NCBI GenBank assembly: GCA_016934715.1
Contig: JAFGSI010000056.1
Span: 1 to 64,000, forward strand
Direction of reading: 5' to 3'
DNA length: 64,000 nucleotides
Source: Anaerolineales bacterium
GTDB taxonomy: Bacteria; Chloroflexota; Anaerolineae; Anaerolineales; Villigracilaceae
Shown: positions 15,847 to 24,308 of the stretch, one piece after another
Layout of the letters: every line of letters begins with the position of its first letter
Numbering within the stretch: the first letter of the stretch is position 1
Notes under the pieces: model-generated
What the model saw: the letters and a program-made list of their open reading frames with translations, nothing else
Databases searched by the model: none
Told to the model about the DNA's origin: nothing
Made by a program: the position numbers and the translations under genes

Positions 15847-17361
15847 CTACCCGCGCATCCGTTCCCAACGCCCGAACCACTTCCAGTTGCTGGTGTCGCG
15901 TTCGTTGCGCCGCATCACATGGGTGGTCTCCAGCGCCCGTCGGTGGGCAACCAGAACCGCCATGACGGCTGCGATCTCGGGGAATTTCTCTTTGTCTTTT
16001 TCCATTTCGACGATCGAGTAACGTTCCTCGACGAATCGCGTATCGTACTGCCCGGCCAGAAACCTGTGCGAGTCCATCATCGTTTGGTGAAAGGGGATGT
16101 TGGTATGCACACCGACGATCTTGTACTCCTCCAGGGCGCGCCTCATGCGCAGGATGGCCTGGCCGCGCGTCTCGCCCCAGACGGACAGCTTGGAGATCAT
16201 CGGATCGTAGTAAGGAGTGATTTCAAAATCGGTGTAGACACCTGTATCCACCCGGACCCCGGGACCGGTAGGCGCCAGGATGTGGGTGATCTTCCCGGTC
16301 GAGGGCATGAAGTTGTTGTAAGGATCCTCGGCATTCACCCGCGCCTCGATGGCCGCGCCCCGGCGCTGGATGTCGTCCTGCTGGTAGGCCAGTTGCCGGC
16401 CGCGGGCGATGCGCACCTGTTCGGCGACGATGTCGATGCCGGTGATCATCTCCGTTACCGGGTGCTCGACCTGCAGGCGGGTGTTCATTTCCAGGAAGTA
16501 GAACTGACGATCCTTGTCGACCAGGAACTCGACCGTCCCGGCGTTGACATAGTCCACTGCCCGGGCGGCCTGGACCGCCACCGCGCCCATTTTCTCGCGC
16601 AATTCCTCGTCGTCGCCCACGAAGGGCGATGGGGCCTCCTCGAGTAATTTCTGGTGGCGACGCTGCAGTGAGCACTCGCGCTCACCCAGGTGGATGGCGT
16701 TCCCGTGGGTATCGGCCAGGATCTGGATCTCGATATGACGAGCTCCCTGGACCACCTTTTCCAGGTAGACGTTGCCATCGCCAAAGGACGATTCGGCTTC
16801 ACGCCGGGCCGCGGCGATCAGGGTCGGCATCTCGTCCAGGTGACTGACCTGGCGCATGCCCTTCCCGCCGCCGCCAGCCTGGGCCTTGATCAGCAGGGGA
16901 AACCCGAGTTGTGGGGCGATGGCCAGCAGTTCTTCGTCGCCCAGGTTGCCCCGCCCTTCGGTCCCCGGAACGACGGCCACGCCCGCATTGGCGACGGTGG
17001 CACGCGCCATGGCCTTGTCGCCCATATTGGCGATCGAGTCGGGCTTGGGGCCGATGAAGGTCAGCCCGGCGTCGGCGCAGGCGGCAGCGAAGTCGGCCCG
17101 TTCGGCAAGGAAGCCGTATCCCGGGTGGATGGCGCCCGCGCCGCACTTGCGGGCGATGTCGATGATCTTGTGACTGCGCAGGTAGGACTCGCGCGCCGGG
17201 GCCGGACCGAGCAGGTAGGCCTCGTCCGCGTAGCGGACATGCAGCGATTGGCGGTCTGCCTCGGAGTATACGGCGACCGTCTCGAGCCCCAGTTCACGGC
17301 AAGCCCGGATGATGCGGACAGCGATTTCGCCTCGATTGGCGATCAATACCTTGTTGAACAT
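15847..17361 (-). CDS. accC: biotin carboxylase subunit of acetyl/propionyl-CoA carboxylase
   Basis: The 504-residue ATP-grasp enzyme has the expected order: FNKVLIANRGEIAVRIIRA, GYGFLAERADFA, the ATP-binding AQAGGGGKGMRQV loop, ERECSLQRRHQKLLEEAPSP, EMNTRLQVEHPVTEM and IEARVNAEDP. It carboxylates biotin with bicarbonate and ATP. It lacks fused biotinyl and carboxyltransferase domains, which are encoded separately in the same operon. AGAGGAAG precedes the ATG. The subunit could serve propionyl-CoA as well as acetyl-CoA carboxylation. Confidence 0.93.
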   Translation of the reverse strand: MFNKVLIANRGEIAVRIIRACRELGLETVAVYSEADRQSLHVRYADEAYLLGPAPARESYLRSHKIIDIARKCGAGAIHPGYGFLAERADFAAACADAGLTFIGPKPDSIANMGDKAMARATVANAGVAVVPGTEGRGNLGDEELLAIAPQLGFPLLIKAQAGGGGKGMRQVSHLDEMPTLIAAARREAESSFGDGNVYLEKVVQGARHIEIQILADTHGNAIHLGERECSLQRRHQKLLEEAPSPFVGDDEELREKMGAVAVQAARAVDYVNAGTVEFLVDKDRQFYFLEMNTRLQVEHPVTEMITGIDIVAEQVRIARGRQLAYQQDDIQRRGAAIEARVNAEDPYNNFMPSTGKITHILAPTGPGVRVDTGVYTDFEITPYYDPMISKLSVWGETRGQAILRMRRALEEYKIVGVHTNIPFHQTMMDSHRFLAGQYDTRFVEERYSIVEMEKDKEKFPEIAAVMAVLVAHRRALETTHVMRRNERDTSNWKWFGRWERMRG

Positions 17362-17372
17362 ACTTCCTCTTT

Positions 17373-18029
17373 CTAGAGTTGAGGGATGGTTGTAAGTTGC
17401 TTCTCCCTGCAGATGGCCTGGAAGAAGGCCATCTGCAGGTCGAGGCGCCCATCGAAGATCTGTTTTGCGGTCCGCGTAAACAGCGGATTATCTTTCTTCA
17501 GGCTCTCCAGGTGCGTCACGCGCCTGGAAAGCTTTTCTGCCCATTTGTCAAAATCGTCGATGTCACTGCGGCACCATTGCAGGATGCGATAGGCCCCGAA
17601 ACGGTCGATATTGTCGGAGTCGCTGACGATCTTGGCTTCCAGAGTGTCGGGATTTTTGACATCCACGTGGGTGGCGATCGAATGGCAGATGTTCTCCACC
17701 TGCTGCGGCAAGTAGCCCAGGTCCACAAGCAGCGGACGGGCAACCACTGCCCCGCAGCGCCCGTGGTCGCGGCTGTTTTCCATTTCGTCAAACCAGGCCA
17801 CATCATGGAGCAGGCAGCCGGCGACGGTCAGTTCGAGGTCGGCGCCTTCATCGCGGGCGATCTGCAGGCCGAGCTGGGCGACCCGCAGTGTGTGTTGCCA
17901 GCGGTAGTCGGCATGGATCAGAGCCCGGCCCAGTTCATCCCGATCGGGGCGGCGGCTAAAGGTCTCCTGCAAATGGGACTGGACGAATGCGGCGATGCGC
18001 TGCAGTTGGTCCTTGGGGGGAGAAGTCAT
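17373..18029 (-). CDS. HD-domain phosphohydrolase
   Basis: The 218-residue protein has the metal-binding HD pattern: His in YRWQHTLRVAQL, HD in CLLHDVAWFDE, later His in CHSIATHVDV and Asp in SDSDNIDRFG. The family hydrolyses nucleotides or other phosphate esters. The start at 18029 begins MTSPPKDQLQRI, with a purine-rich stretch upstream, and overlaps the end of the CPBP gene by 4 bases. It lies inside the acyl-CoA carboxylase operon; its role there is unknown. Confidence 0.85.
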   Translation of the reverse strand: MTSPPKDQLQRIAAFVQSHLQETFSRRPDRDELGRALIHADYRWQHTLRVAQLGLQIARDEGADLELTVAGCLLHDVAWFDEMENSRDHGRCGAVVARPLLVDLGYLPQQVENICHSIATHVDVKNPDTLEAKIVSDSDNIDRFGAYRILQWCRSDIDDFDKWAEKLSRRVTHLESLKKDNPLFTRTAKQIFDGRLDLQMAFFQAICREKQLTTIPQL

Positions 18030-18721
18030 TTCTTTTTGCCGGCTTTTTTCTCGGACCAGAAGAGCTCCTTCAGGCGCGCGTCGGCCCCGGTGTAGAGAAA
18101 GATCAGGCCGACGGTGTTGATCACGCCGTGGGTCAGGATCGGGGTCCATAGATTGTAGCCGAACCAGATCAGCAGATTGCCCAGGAACAGGCCCACCAGG
18201 GCCGTGCTCAGGGCACCGCTCCAGCCCTGGTACCAGTGGGCAATGCCGAACAGGATCGAACTCATCAGCAGGACGACCGGCGGGCCGAGCCTGTCTATGT
18301 CCACCAGGCGGATGGTTTCCTTCATCAGGAAACCGCGGAAGATGATCTCCTCGAGAAAGGCGGCCAGCATCCAACCAACCAGGATCCAGGTCGCCAGCAT
18401 GCCGGGGTTGCCACGCAGGTTTTTGAAGAGGCTGTAATCGATCTCTTCCCCGGTGACGCGTTCGGCCAGTGGCTCAAAGAATGTTGCCGAGGCGAAGGCC
18501 AGCAGGAGTCCGGCTCCCAGGCTGATCAGGATCGTTCGCAGCCAGTCGTCGGGGGCGCTGAGGCCCAGGTCGGCGAACGAACGTTTCCCGATCAGAAGCC
18601 ACAGGCCGATGACCACGGCGGCAATGAGTATCCCGATGCCGGGTTGTTTCTTGATGCCAGTGATGAGGATGGCAGCCGAGAGCAGGATGATCGCAGCAAG
18701 AGAGATGAGGGTCGTTTCCAT
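18026..18721 (-). CDS. CPBP-family intramembrane glutamic endopeptidase
   Basis: The 231-residue protein has about eight membrane spans and the CPBP (Abi) motifs: motif 1 FLEEIIFRGFL, motif 2 FGIAHWYQG and motif 3 HGVINT. These carry the catalytic Glu pair, Arg and His residues of the Rce1-like fold. It should cleave membrane-associated peptides or proteins. It lies between the carboxyltransferase gene (18 bases upstream) and the HD gene (4-base overlap), so it belongs to the same operon. A second, divergent CPBP gene is at 28834. Confidence 0.87.
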   Translation of the reverse strand: METTLISLAAIILLSAAILITGIKKQPGIGILIAAVVIGLWLLIGKRSFADLGLSAPDDWLRTILISLGAGLLLAFASATFFEPLAERVTGEEIDYSLFKNLRGNPGMLATWILVGWMLAAFLEEIIFRGFLMKETIRLVDIDRLGPPVVLLMSSILFGIAHWYQGWSGALSTALVGLFLGNLLIWFGYNLWTPILTHGVINTVGLIFLYTGADARLKELFWSEKKAGKKK

Positions 18722-18739
18722 GGGGTGTCCTGTCGTGGA

Positions 18740-20290
18740 TCAGATGGGGATATTTCCGTGCTTCTTGGCCGGGTTGGGATCGCGCTTGTTGCCAAGCATT
18801 TCGAGGGCGTTGATGAGACGGGGACGGGTCTCGCGCGGCTCGATGATGTCGTCCAGATAACCGCGCTGGGCGGCCACATAGGGATTGGCGAATTTCTCGC
18901 GGTATTCGGCCACCAGTTCATTCTTGCGTTTCTGCGGGTCCGTGGCCTGTTCCATTTCCTTGCGCATGATGATGTTGACCGCCCCATCCGGGCCCATCAC
19001 GGCGATCTCGGCGCTTGGCCAGGCCAGGTTGATGTCGCCGCGCAGGTGCTTGCTCGACATGACGATGTAGGCCCCGCCGTAGGCCTTGCGGATGATGACG
19101 GTCAACTTCGGTACGGTCGCTTCGCAATAGGCGTAGAGCAACTTGGCCCCGGCGCGGATGATCCCGTTGTGCTCCTGGTCGGTCCCGGGCATGAAGCCGG
19201 GCACATCGACGAGGGACAGAACCGGGATATTGAAGGCATCGCAGAAGCGGACGAAGCGCCCGGCTTTTTCGCTGGCGGCGATGTCGAGCACGCCGGCCAG
19301 GACCGCCGGCTGGTTGGCGACGATTCCGATCGAGTGCCCGCCCAGGCGGGCGAAGCCGACCACGATGTTCTGAGCATAGGATTCATGGATCTCGAAGAAT
19401 TGCCCATCGTCAACGATCTGCAGGATGACGTCCTTGACGTCGTAGGGCTTGCCCGGATCGTCGGGGATGACCGTGTCGAGTGCCTCACTCATACGCAGCG
19501 GATCGTCGTTGGTGGGGATGAAGGGCGGATCTTCCATGTTGTTTTGCGGCAGGTAGCCCATCAGTTTGCGGATCAGAAAAAAAGTATCTTCTTCATTATC
19601 GGCGGCCACGTGACAGACGCCCGATTTTTCGGCATGCACGCTCGCACCGCCAAGATCCTCGTGGCTGACTTCCTCGCGCGTGACAGTTTTGACCACTTCG
19701 GGGCCGGTGACGAACATGTAAGAGGTGCCACGGGCCATGAAGACGAAGTCGGTCAGGGCGGGCGAATAAACTGCCCCCCCGGCACAGGGGCCGAGAATGG
19801 TCGAGATCTGCGGGATCACACCGGAAGACAGGGTGTTGCGCAGGAAGATGTCCCCGTAGCCTCCCAGGGAGACCACGCCTTCCTGGATGCGCGCCCCGCC
19901 CGAGTCGTTCAGCCCGATGATCGGGGCACCGTTCTTGAGGGCCATGTCCTGGATTTTGACGATCTTCTCGGCGTGGACTTCGCTCAGGCTGCCGCCGAAG
20001 ACGGTGAAATCCTGGGAGTAGACGTAGACCAGCCGGCCGTCAATCGTTCCCCAGCCAGTAACGACGCTGTCGCCGGGGATTTTCTGCTTGTCGAGGTCGA
20101 AGTCGGTCGTGCGGTGGACCACGAAGGCATCAGTCTCGCGGAACGAGCCCTTGTCCAGGAGCAGGTCGATACGCTCGCGGGCGGTCAGCTTGCCTTTTTT
20201 ATGCTGGGATTCGATCCGCTCCGGGCCGCCACCCAGGCGCGTCCTGGCCTTCAGGGCGCGAAGTTTTTCGATCTTCGGATTATCAGTCAT
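18740..20290 (-). CDS. acyl-CoA carboxylase carboxyltransferase (propionyl-CoA carboxylase beta-type)
   Basis: The 516-residue protein has both crotonase-like halves of the carboxyltransferase: [26 protein letters not shown] at the start, [37 protein letters not shown], then [27 protein letters not shown] and [15 protein letters not shown]. It moves the carboxyl group from carboxybiotin to propionyl-CoA or acetyl-CoA. It heads a minus-strand operon that also encodes biotin carboxylase and the biotin carrier. Methylmalonyl-CoA decarboxylase alpha subunits are similar, but those enzymes lack a biotin carboxylase partner. Confidence 0.92.
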   Translation of the reverse strand: MTDNPKIEKLRALKARTRLGGGPERIESQHKKGKLTARERIDLLLDKGSFRETDAFVVHRTTDFDLDKQKIPGDSVVTGWGTIDGRLVYVYSQDFTVFGGSLSEVHAEKIVKIQDMALKNGAPIIGLNDSGGARIQEGVVSLGGYGDIFLRNTLSSGVIPQISTILGPCAGGAVYSPALTDFVFMARGTSYMFVTGPEVVKTVTREEVSHEDLGGASVHAEKSGVCHVAADNEEDTFFLIRKLMGYLPQNNMEDPPFIPTNDDPLRMSEALDTVIPDDPGKPYDVKDVILQIVDDGQFFEIHESYAQNIVVGFARLGGHSIGIVANQPAVLAGVLDIAASEKAGRFVRFCDAFNIPVLSLVDVPGFMPGTDQEHNGIIRAGAKLLYAYCEATVPKLTVIIRKAYGGAYIVMSSKHLRGDINLAWPSAEIAVMGPDGAVNIIMRKEMEQATDPQKRKNELVAEYREKFANPYVAAQRGYLDDIIEPRETRPRLINALEMLGNKRDPNPAKKHGNIPI

Positions 20291-20336
20291 TTAGCGCTCC
20301 AGTTCTGGAGAAAATGATATCGAACTTGAGAGGCGT

Positions 20337-22379
20337 TCAAGGCACGTATTCATAAAGGGTTCCAGTCCTCGCAGATGCGATTTCGTGGACATGATCGCCA
20401 AAGGTCGATGCGTACGGGATGCTCTCCAGGATCATGTAGGGGGAGCCATAGACATAATCCAGGCCGACTCTGGCGTAGTATCCACTTGCCCGACCATCAC
20501 GGAGATAGCGAAAATATTCATAGCTGTTGATTAACCCGTCCAGGTTCATAATGACGCGGTCCTGGAGAAAATAGCCAACGCCGCCGCCACCTGTCATCCC
20601 GATCATAGACCCCGGTTCGGTGTGTTCTTCAAGAAAAGCGGCTTCCTGCCGGTAAGGGTTGTGTGCCTCCAGGGATGTCGCTATATTACCATAGAGGTGC
20701 CAGAAGAAATGAAAGCCGAGAGTGGAACAGGCGATCCACAGGAACATTTGCGCAGCCAGCTTGCCTCCGGTTGTCGGGGGGATATTGATGATCCCATCCA
20801 GCACTCCAGCGAGCAGGATGACGGCGACCAGCATCTGCGCCACCCAGTACCATTCCTGGTGGGCCACGTAGTAGTTGAGATCATAGTAGAGGAACTGGAG
20901 GATGCAGCCGGTGGCGAGCGGAACGAGCATGCCTGTTCCCAATCCTCGGGAGGTTGCCCTGACGTCGGTTCGGGGGGCCAGGAGCAAGATCGCCAGGCAG
21001 GCTGTGATCACCAGGATTGCTGCCAGTCCACTGGGTGCGCCGAGCGCGTCGAAATAGGAACGTATTGGAAAATAGATCAGCTGACTCAGGGGCGGCCAGA
21101 TGGACACTCCAAAGTCGAGGGCGGATGGCAATGCTGTCACCGGTAGACCGTATACAGTGAATTCCAATTGACCCCACCATTGTTTTATCTGCCCGCTGAC
21201 CGGGGCCAGCGTGCCCGCATAGGCCAGGTTGATGGCCAGGTACCCGATCAGCCCGAGCACAAGCGGCCCCAGAAGGAACAAGGCATTCTTGAGCACTTGG
21301 ATCCATTCGGGTCTGGCCAAATGCGACTCGACCCGTGGGGGCGTGATTCTGCGTTGCAGCAAGATCCGGCCCAGGGCCAGCAGGAGGAAACACGTTACGA
21401 ACTCGAATAGAATGATGGACCGTGGGAAGGCCGGGAGGATGGCGGTTGCTTGCAGAACGATCATCAGGCCGCCCAGCAGGGCGGATCCCGTCAAGGTGGT
21501 CAGCAGCAGGCGCAGGAAGAATGCCTTTCGCGATCCATTAAATTCCAGGATCGCCTGGTCTAATCCCAGGCAGTAGTTCAGGATCGGGCGGAGGCATGCC
21601 GCGGCGAGGAACAGGTAGAAGGCTGCTCGGTGGAGTTCGAAGTTGTAGAAGTTCTGCCCCCAGGTCCCCAGCCGCAGGTAAAAGCTGAGCGCTACGCTGA
21701 TTGCACAGGCCAGGATATCGACAATTACCACGTAACGCAGTTGCCATGGCCGCAGGATCAGCCAGAGTGTCACGCTGGCGACAAGGAAGATATTGTCCAG
21801 CCTGGCGAAAAAAACGAGTGCTGCCATGCTTCCGAGGAGGATCTTTTGCCTGGTGGTCCAGCCCGGTTCCTGTTCCAACCGGATGACCATGGATATGAAT
21901 GCGGACAGCAGGAAAGCATTTAACCCGGCCTCGACCCCATCACGCCCGATGACCATCTGAACCGGCATTGAGAAAATCCAGACCAGTGCTGCGATCTTTC
22001 CAGCCGTTGTTGACACTGCCTGGCTGACCGCGCGGTGGAGAAAGAGGGCTGTCCCGGCGTTGAGCAGGCCGAGCACGACGGTCAGAATGCGAAAAGGCAG
22101 AATGAGATCGTGACGGGCGAAGGCGAAGATCGGTATGCAGATCAGTGCCCACAGGGGATGAAAACCGTTGGTGACCGCGATCCCATCGAAGGTGAATCCA
22201 TGCCCTTCCGCCACATTGCGCGCGACCTGGAAGTAATAGAAAGCATCATCCCGGGAGTAGAATGTGCTGATCAGTGCGCCTTCGGGAAGAAAGGCGCTGA
22301 TGAGGAAAATTGGCATCGCGAGCAGGACGATCATGAACGTGAAGCCCGCCGTTGAGTTCAAGAACTGGAATGGTTTCAT
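20337..22379 (-). CDS. GT39/ArnT-like membrane glycosyltransferase
   Basis: The 680-residue protein has about 12 hydrophobic spans and the GT-C layout: an acidic pair in the first extracytoplasmic loop (YSRDDAFYYFQVARN), then EGHGFTFDG and NGFHPLWAL. A soluble C-terminal part contains EEHTEPGSMIGMTGGGG. GT-C enzymes use polyprenyl-phosphate sugars to glycosylate lipids or proteins outside the membrane. The start MKPFQF at 22379 overlaps the end of the preceding small membrane gene (ATGA), and conserved sequence begins there; the frame stays open far upstream without coding character. Confidence 0.82.
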   Translation of the reverse strand: MKPFQFLNSTAGFTFMIVLLAMPIFLISAFLPEGALISTFYSRDDAFYYFQVARNVAEGHGFTFDGIAVTNGFHPLWALICIPIFAFARHDLILPFRILTVVLGLLNAGTALFLHRAVSQAVSTTAGKIAALVWIFSMPVQMVIGRDGVEAGLNAFLLSAFISMVIRLEQEPGWTTRQKILLGSMAALVFFARLDNIFLVASVTLWLILRPWQLRYVVIVDILACAISVALSFYLRLGTWGQNFYNFELHRAAFYLFLAAACLRPILNYCLGLDQAILEFNGSRKAFFLRLLLTTLTGSALLGGLMIVLQATAILPAFPRSIILFEFVTCFLLLALGRILLQRRITPPRVESHLARPEWIQVLKNALFLLGPLVLGLIGYLAINLAYAGTLAPVSGQIKQWWGQLEFTVYGLPVTALPSALDFGVSIWPPLSQLIYFPIRSYFDALGAPSGLAAILVITACLAILLLAPRTDVRATSRGLGTGMLVPLATGCILQFLYYDLNYYVAHQEWYWVAQMLVAVILLAGVLDGIINIPPTTGGKLAAQMFLWIACSTLGFHFFWHLYGNIATSLEAHNPYRQEAAFLEEHTEPGSMIGMTGGGGVGYFLQDRVIMNLDGLINSYEYFRYLRDGRASGYYARVGLDYVYGSPYMILESIPYASTFGDHVHEIASARTGTLYEYVP

Positions 22380-22834
22380 GGTTCGTTGGCTGTCTGGATG
22401 GCGGCAGGGTCGCTCTGAATACCGCGAAAATAATGCTTTGTGTCTGGACTGAGCAGCCACAAAATGGAGATTGCTGCCAGCATGAGCGTCAGCCCGAGCG
22501 CAAAGGCCCAACCAGGGCGAGGAGCCTGGACAAACAGGCGGTCGAACCAGTACCAGGCGCCATAGCCTGCTGTCGTCCCGCAGGCCGCGTACCAGGCCCA
22601 TGTCTTTCCCCGCCACAATCCCCAGGCGAGTGGCGCCCCGGCGATCAACCAGAATCCTGCGCTGGCGGCGATGTAGAGCGGGCTGACCAGGGCCTCGTAC
22701 TCCACGAGCATGTCCCAGAACAAAATTGCCCGTCCCAGGCGCAGTCCCTGCCACGCCGTGAGAAATAACACGAACAGGGCCAGGGAAGTTACGGAGGCCG
22801 GACGGCGGGCTCGTGAGGAGATGGCAGTTTTCAT
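22376..22834 (-). CDS. small integral membrane protein of unknown function
   Basis: The 152-residue protein has four likely membrane helices (for example LALFVLFLTAWQGL, IAASAGFWLIAGAPLAWGLW, TAGYGAWYWF and ALGLTLMLAAISILWLL) and a short polar C-terminal tail. No catalytic motif is seen. It overlaps both the lipoprotein gene upstream and the GT39 gene downstream by 4 bases. The three are translationally coupled, and it may assist the transferase or lipoprotein. Confidence 0.75.
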   Translation of the reverse strand: MKTAISSRARRPASVTSLALFVLFLTAWQGLRLGRAILFWDMLVEYEALVSPLYIAASAGFWLIAGAPLAWGLWRGKTWAWYAACGTTAGYGAWYWFDRLFVQAPRPGWAFALGLTLMLAAISILWLLSPDTKHYFRGIQSDPAAIQTANEP

Positions 22835-23982
22835 GGGATCGGGACGTCGGCTGGCTTGGCTGGCCGGTCGGCAGTTCCGCCGCAGGTCCATTGCCAGTCG
22901 TTGACCGGGACGTTGCCAATCTCTTGTCCCGGAAGGAGATGGATCGTGCCGGTCGCCTGCCCACAGGAAGGACTGGCCCCGGTATAGGCGGCGGTGACGT
23001 ATTCCACATCCCCGACACCCTGGGCATAGGCGACTACCCAGTAATTGCCCGGAGGCAGGTCGGGCAGCGTGAAGGCGTAGGAATAAGCCTCCCCGGTGGT
23101 GTCGTACTGGTAGGCCCCGGTCTGCTGGTTGATGGCCACCACGACTACCAGGGCATGGACACTGCCGGGGTCGTCGTACAGGTAGGGCGGGGCGCCGGCC
23201 ATCGCGACGAAGCCGGAGATCGCCCCAGGAGTCTGCGAGGTCGGGGCAGGCCTCGTGCTCGGGTCACGCAGCAGCAGGGGCTGGACCCACAGGGCATAAT
23301 TGCTCTCCGGGTCTCCATCGCGATCACGAACGGCCAGGACCAGCTGGACCCTTAGCCCGGCCAGCCCGCTCAGGTCGGCTGCTATCGTGACCGGGCCGTC
23401 GCCGGCCTGGTGGCGCCATTCCCAGGGCCAGATGCCATCGTTGGCGTTGGGGTGGTAGGTTCCATTTTGATCCATGTATTCGAGGGCGAAGGATACGTTA
23501 CAGGGGGCATCGCCTTCGCAAGCGATCGTTGCCTGGAAAATGTCCCCGGCCTGGATGAGGATGGGGGGAAATTCGCCGAAGACGGCACCTTGCGTGGGCA
23601 GGACGGTGATCGCCGGGAGATCGCTGGCGGCGAGGCTTTCGACTCCCGGCTGGTCGAGGAAAGCGTAGAACCCGCCCTGGGGGTCCGATCGGTTGGCCGG
23701 GCAGAGTTCGAACCAGACGAGGCTGTTCCCCCAGCGGGCGGTGCACATGTTGGTGGCAAAATCAAACAGCACCCATGCCGGATCGATGGCTGGAGGGGTG
23801 AACGGTTCCGGCGTGGGCGACAGGGCCGGGGTCAGGGTCGGGATGGGGGTGAAGGTGCTGGTTGGCACGGGCGTGGCCGGTATTTCGGTGGTGGCCGGGA
23901 GACCGCAGGTGGTCAGCAGGAGGCCGAGCAGGCCGGCGCCAAGCAGATTGCGTATAGCCATATACCGGTCTTTGGTATTCAT
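22831..23982 (-). CDS. lipoprotein with Thr/Pro-rich linker, function unknown
   Basis: The 383-residue protein has a lipoprotein signal, LLGLLLTTC, with the lipidated Cys at about residue 26. A linker of Pro, Thr and Ser (TPVPTSTFTPIPTLTPALSPTP) follows, then a beta-rich extracytoplasmic domain. The C-terminal part (AISGFVAMAGAPPYLY ... LPDLPPGNYWVVAYAQG) resembles a carboxypeptidase-regulatory, transthyretin-like fold. GGAGG lies 9 bases before the ATG at 23982. It is the first gene of a coupled trio with a small membrane protein and a GT39 enzyme, suggesting a surface role. Confidence 0.8.
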   Translation of the reverse strand: MNTKDRYMAIRNLLGAGLLGLLLTTCGLPATTEIPATPVPTSTFTPIPTLTPALSPTPEPFTPPAIDPAWVLFDFATNMCTARWGNSLVWFELCPANRSDPQGGFYAFLDQPGVESLAASDLPAITVLPTQGAVFGEFPPILIQAGDIFQATIACEGDAPCNVSFALEYMDQNGTYHPNANDGIWPWEWRHQAGDGPVTIAADLSGLAGLRVQLVLAVRDRDGDPESNYALWVQPLLLRDPSTRPAPTSQTPGAISGFVAMAGAPPYLYDDPGSVHALVVVVAINQQTGAYQYDTTGEAYSYAFTLPDLPPGNYWVVAYAQGVGDVEYVTAAYTGASPSCGQATGTIHLLPGQEIGNVPVNDWQWTCGGTADRPAKPADVPIP

Positions 23983-24308
23983 GATCGCTTTCCTCCGTGA
24001 AATGATGGGCGCGCGGCAGGCACTCCCGGCTTTTCCCGTGAGGGTGAACGCCCCGGAGCGGACGCCGGCTGGCTGGGTGCTCCGGTTGCGGGGATGGGAT
24101 GCGAGCCAACCACAGGGGCCAGGCTGGGTTCGCACGTGTGTCTTGCAGGGTTCGTATCCATTGATGTCAATGTTGCCGTGTAGATCTTCGATCAGGCTGT
24201 AGACAGCCAACCATCGTGACGGGGGAGCCTTCCGTGGGCTTCCAGTTCGGCTGCAAGCTCCCGCCTTCTGGCCGGTCGTGGACAGAACCCTCTTCGGATT
24301 GTGGAGGG
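23983..24308. other. 326-base gap with no convincing gene
   Basis: The gap lies between two minus-strand genes. A minus-strand frame ending at the TGA just upstream of 24192 has a short coding-like stretch (RELAAELEAHGRLP), but it has no start and no recognisable family. I see no terminator with a T tract. The 3' part presumably holds the promoter of the lipoprotein operon, though no good -10 stands out. Confidence 0.4.

Noticed and set aside
18236-20317. Long plus-strand open frame of nearly 700 codons antisense to the carboxyltransferase and CPBP genes
   Set aside because: It is a mirror of a GC3-rich gene: no ribosome-binding site, His/Gly/Asp-rich low-complexity composition, and no family motif.
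20337-23027. Extended N terminus of the GT39 gene to 23027
   Set aside because: The extra 216 residues are antisense-like sequence overlapping two coupled genes; the conserved protein starts at 22379 with an ATGA overlap.
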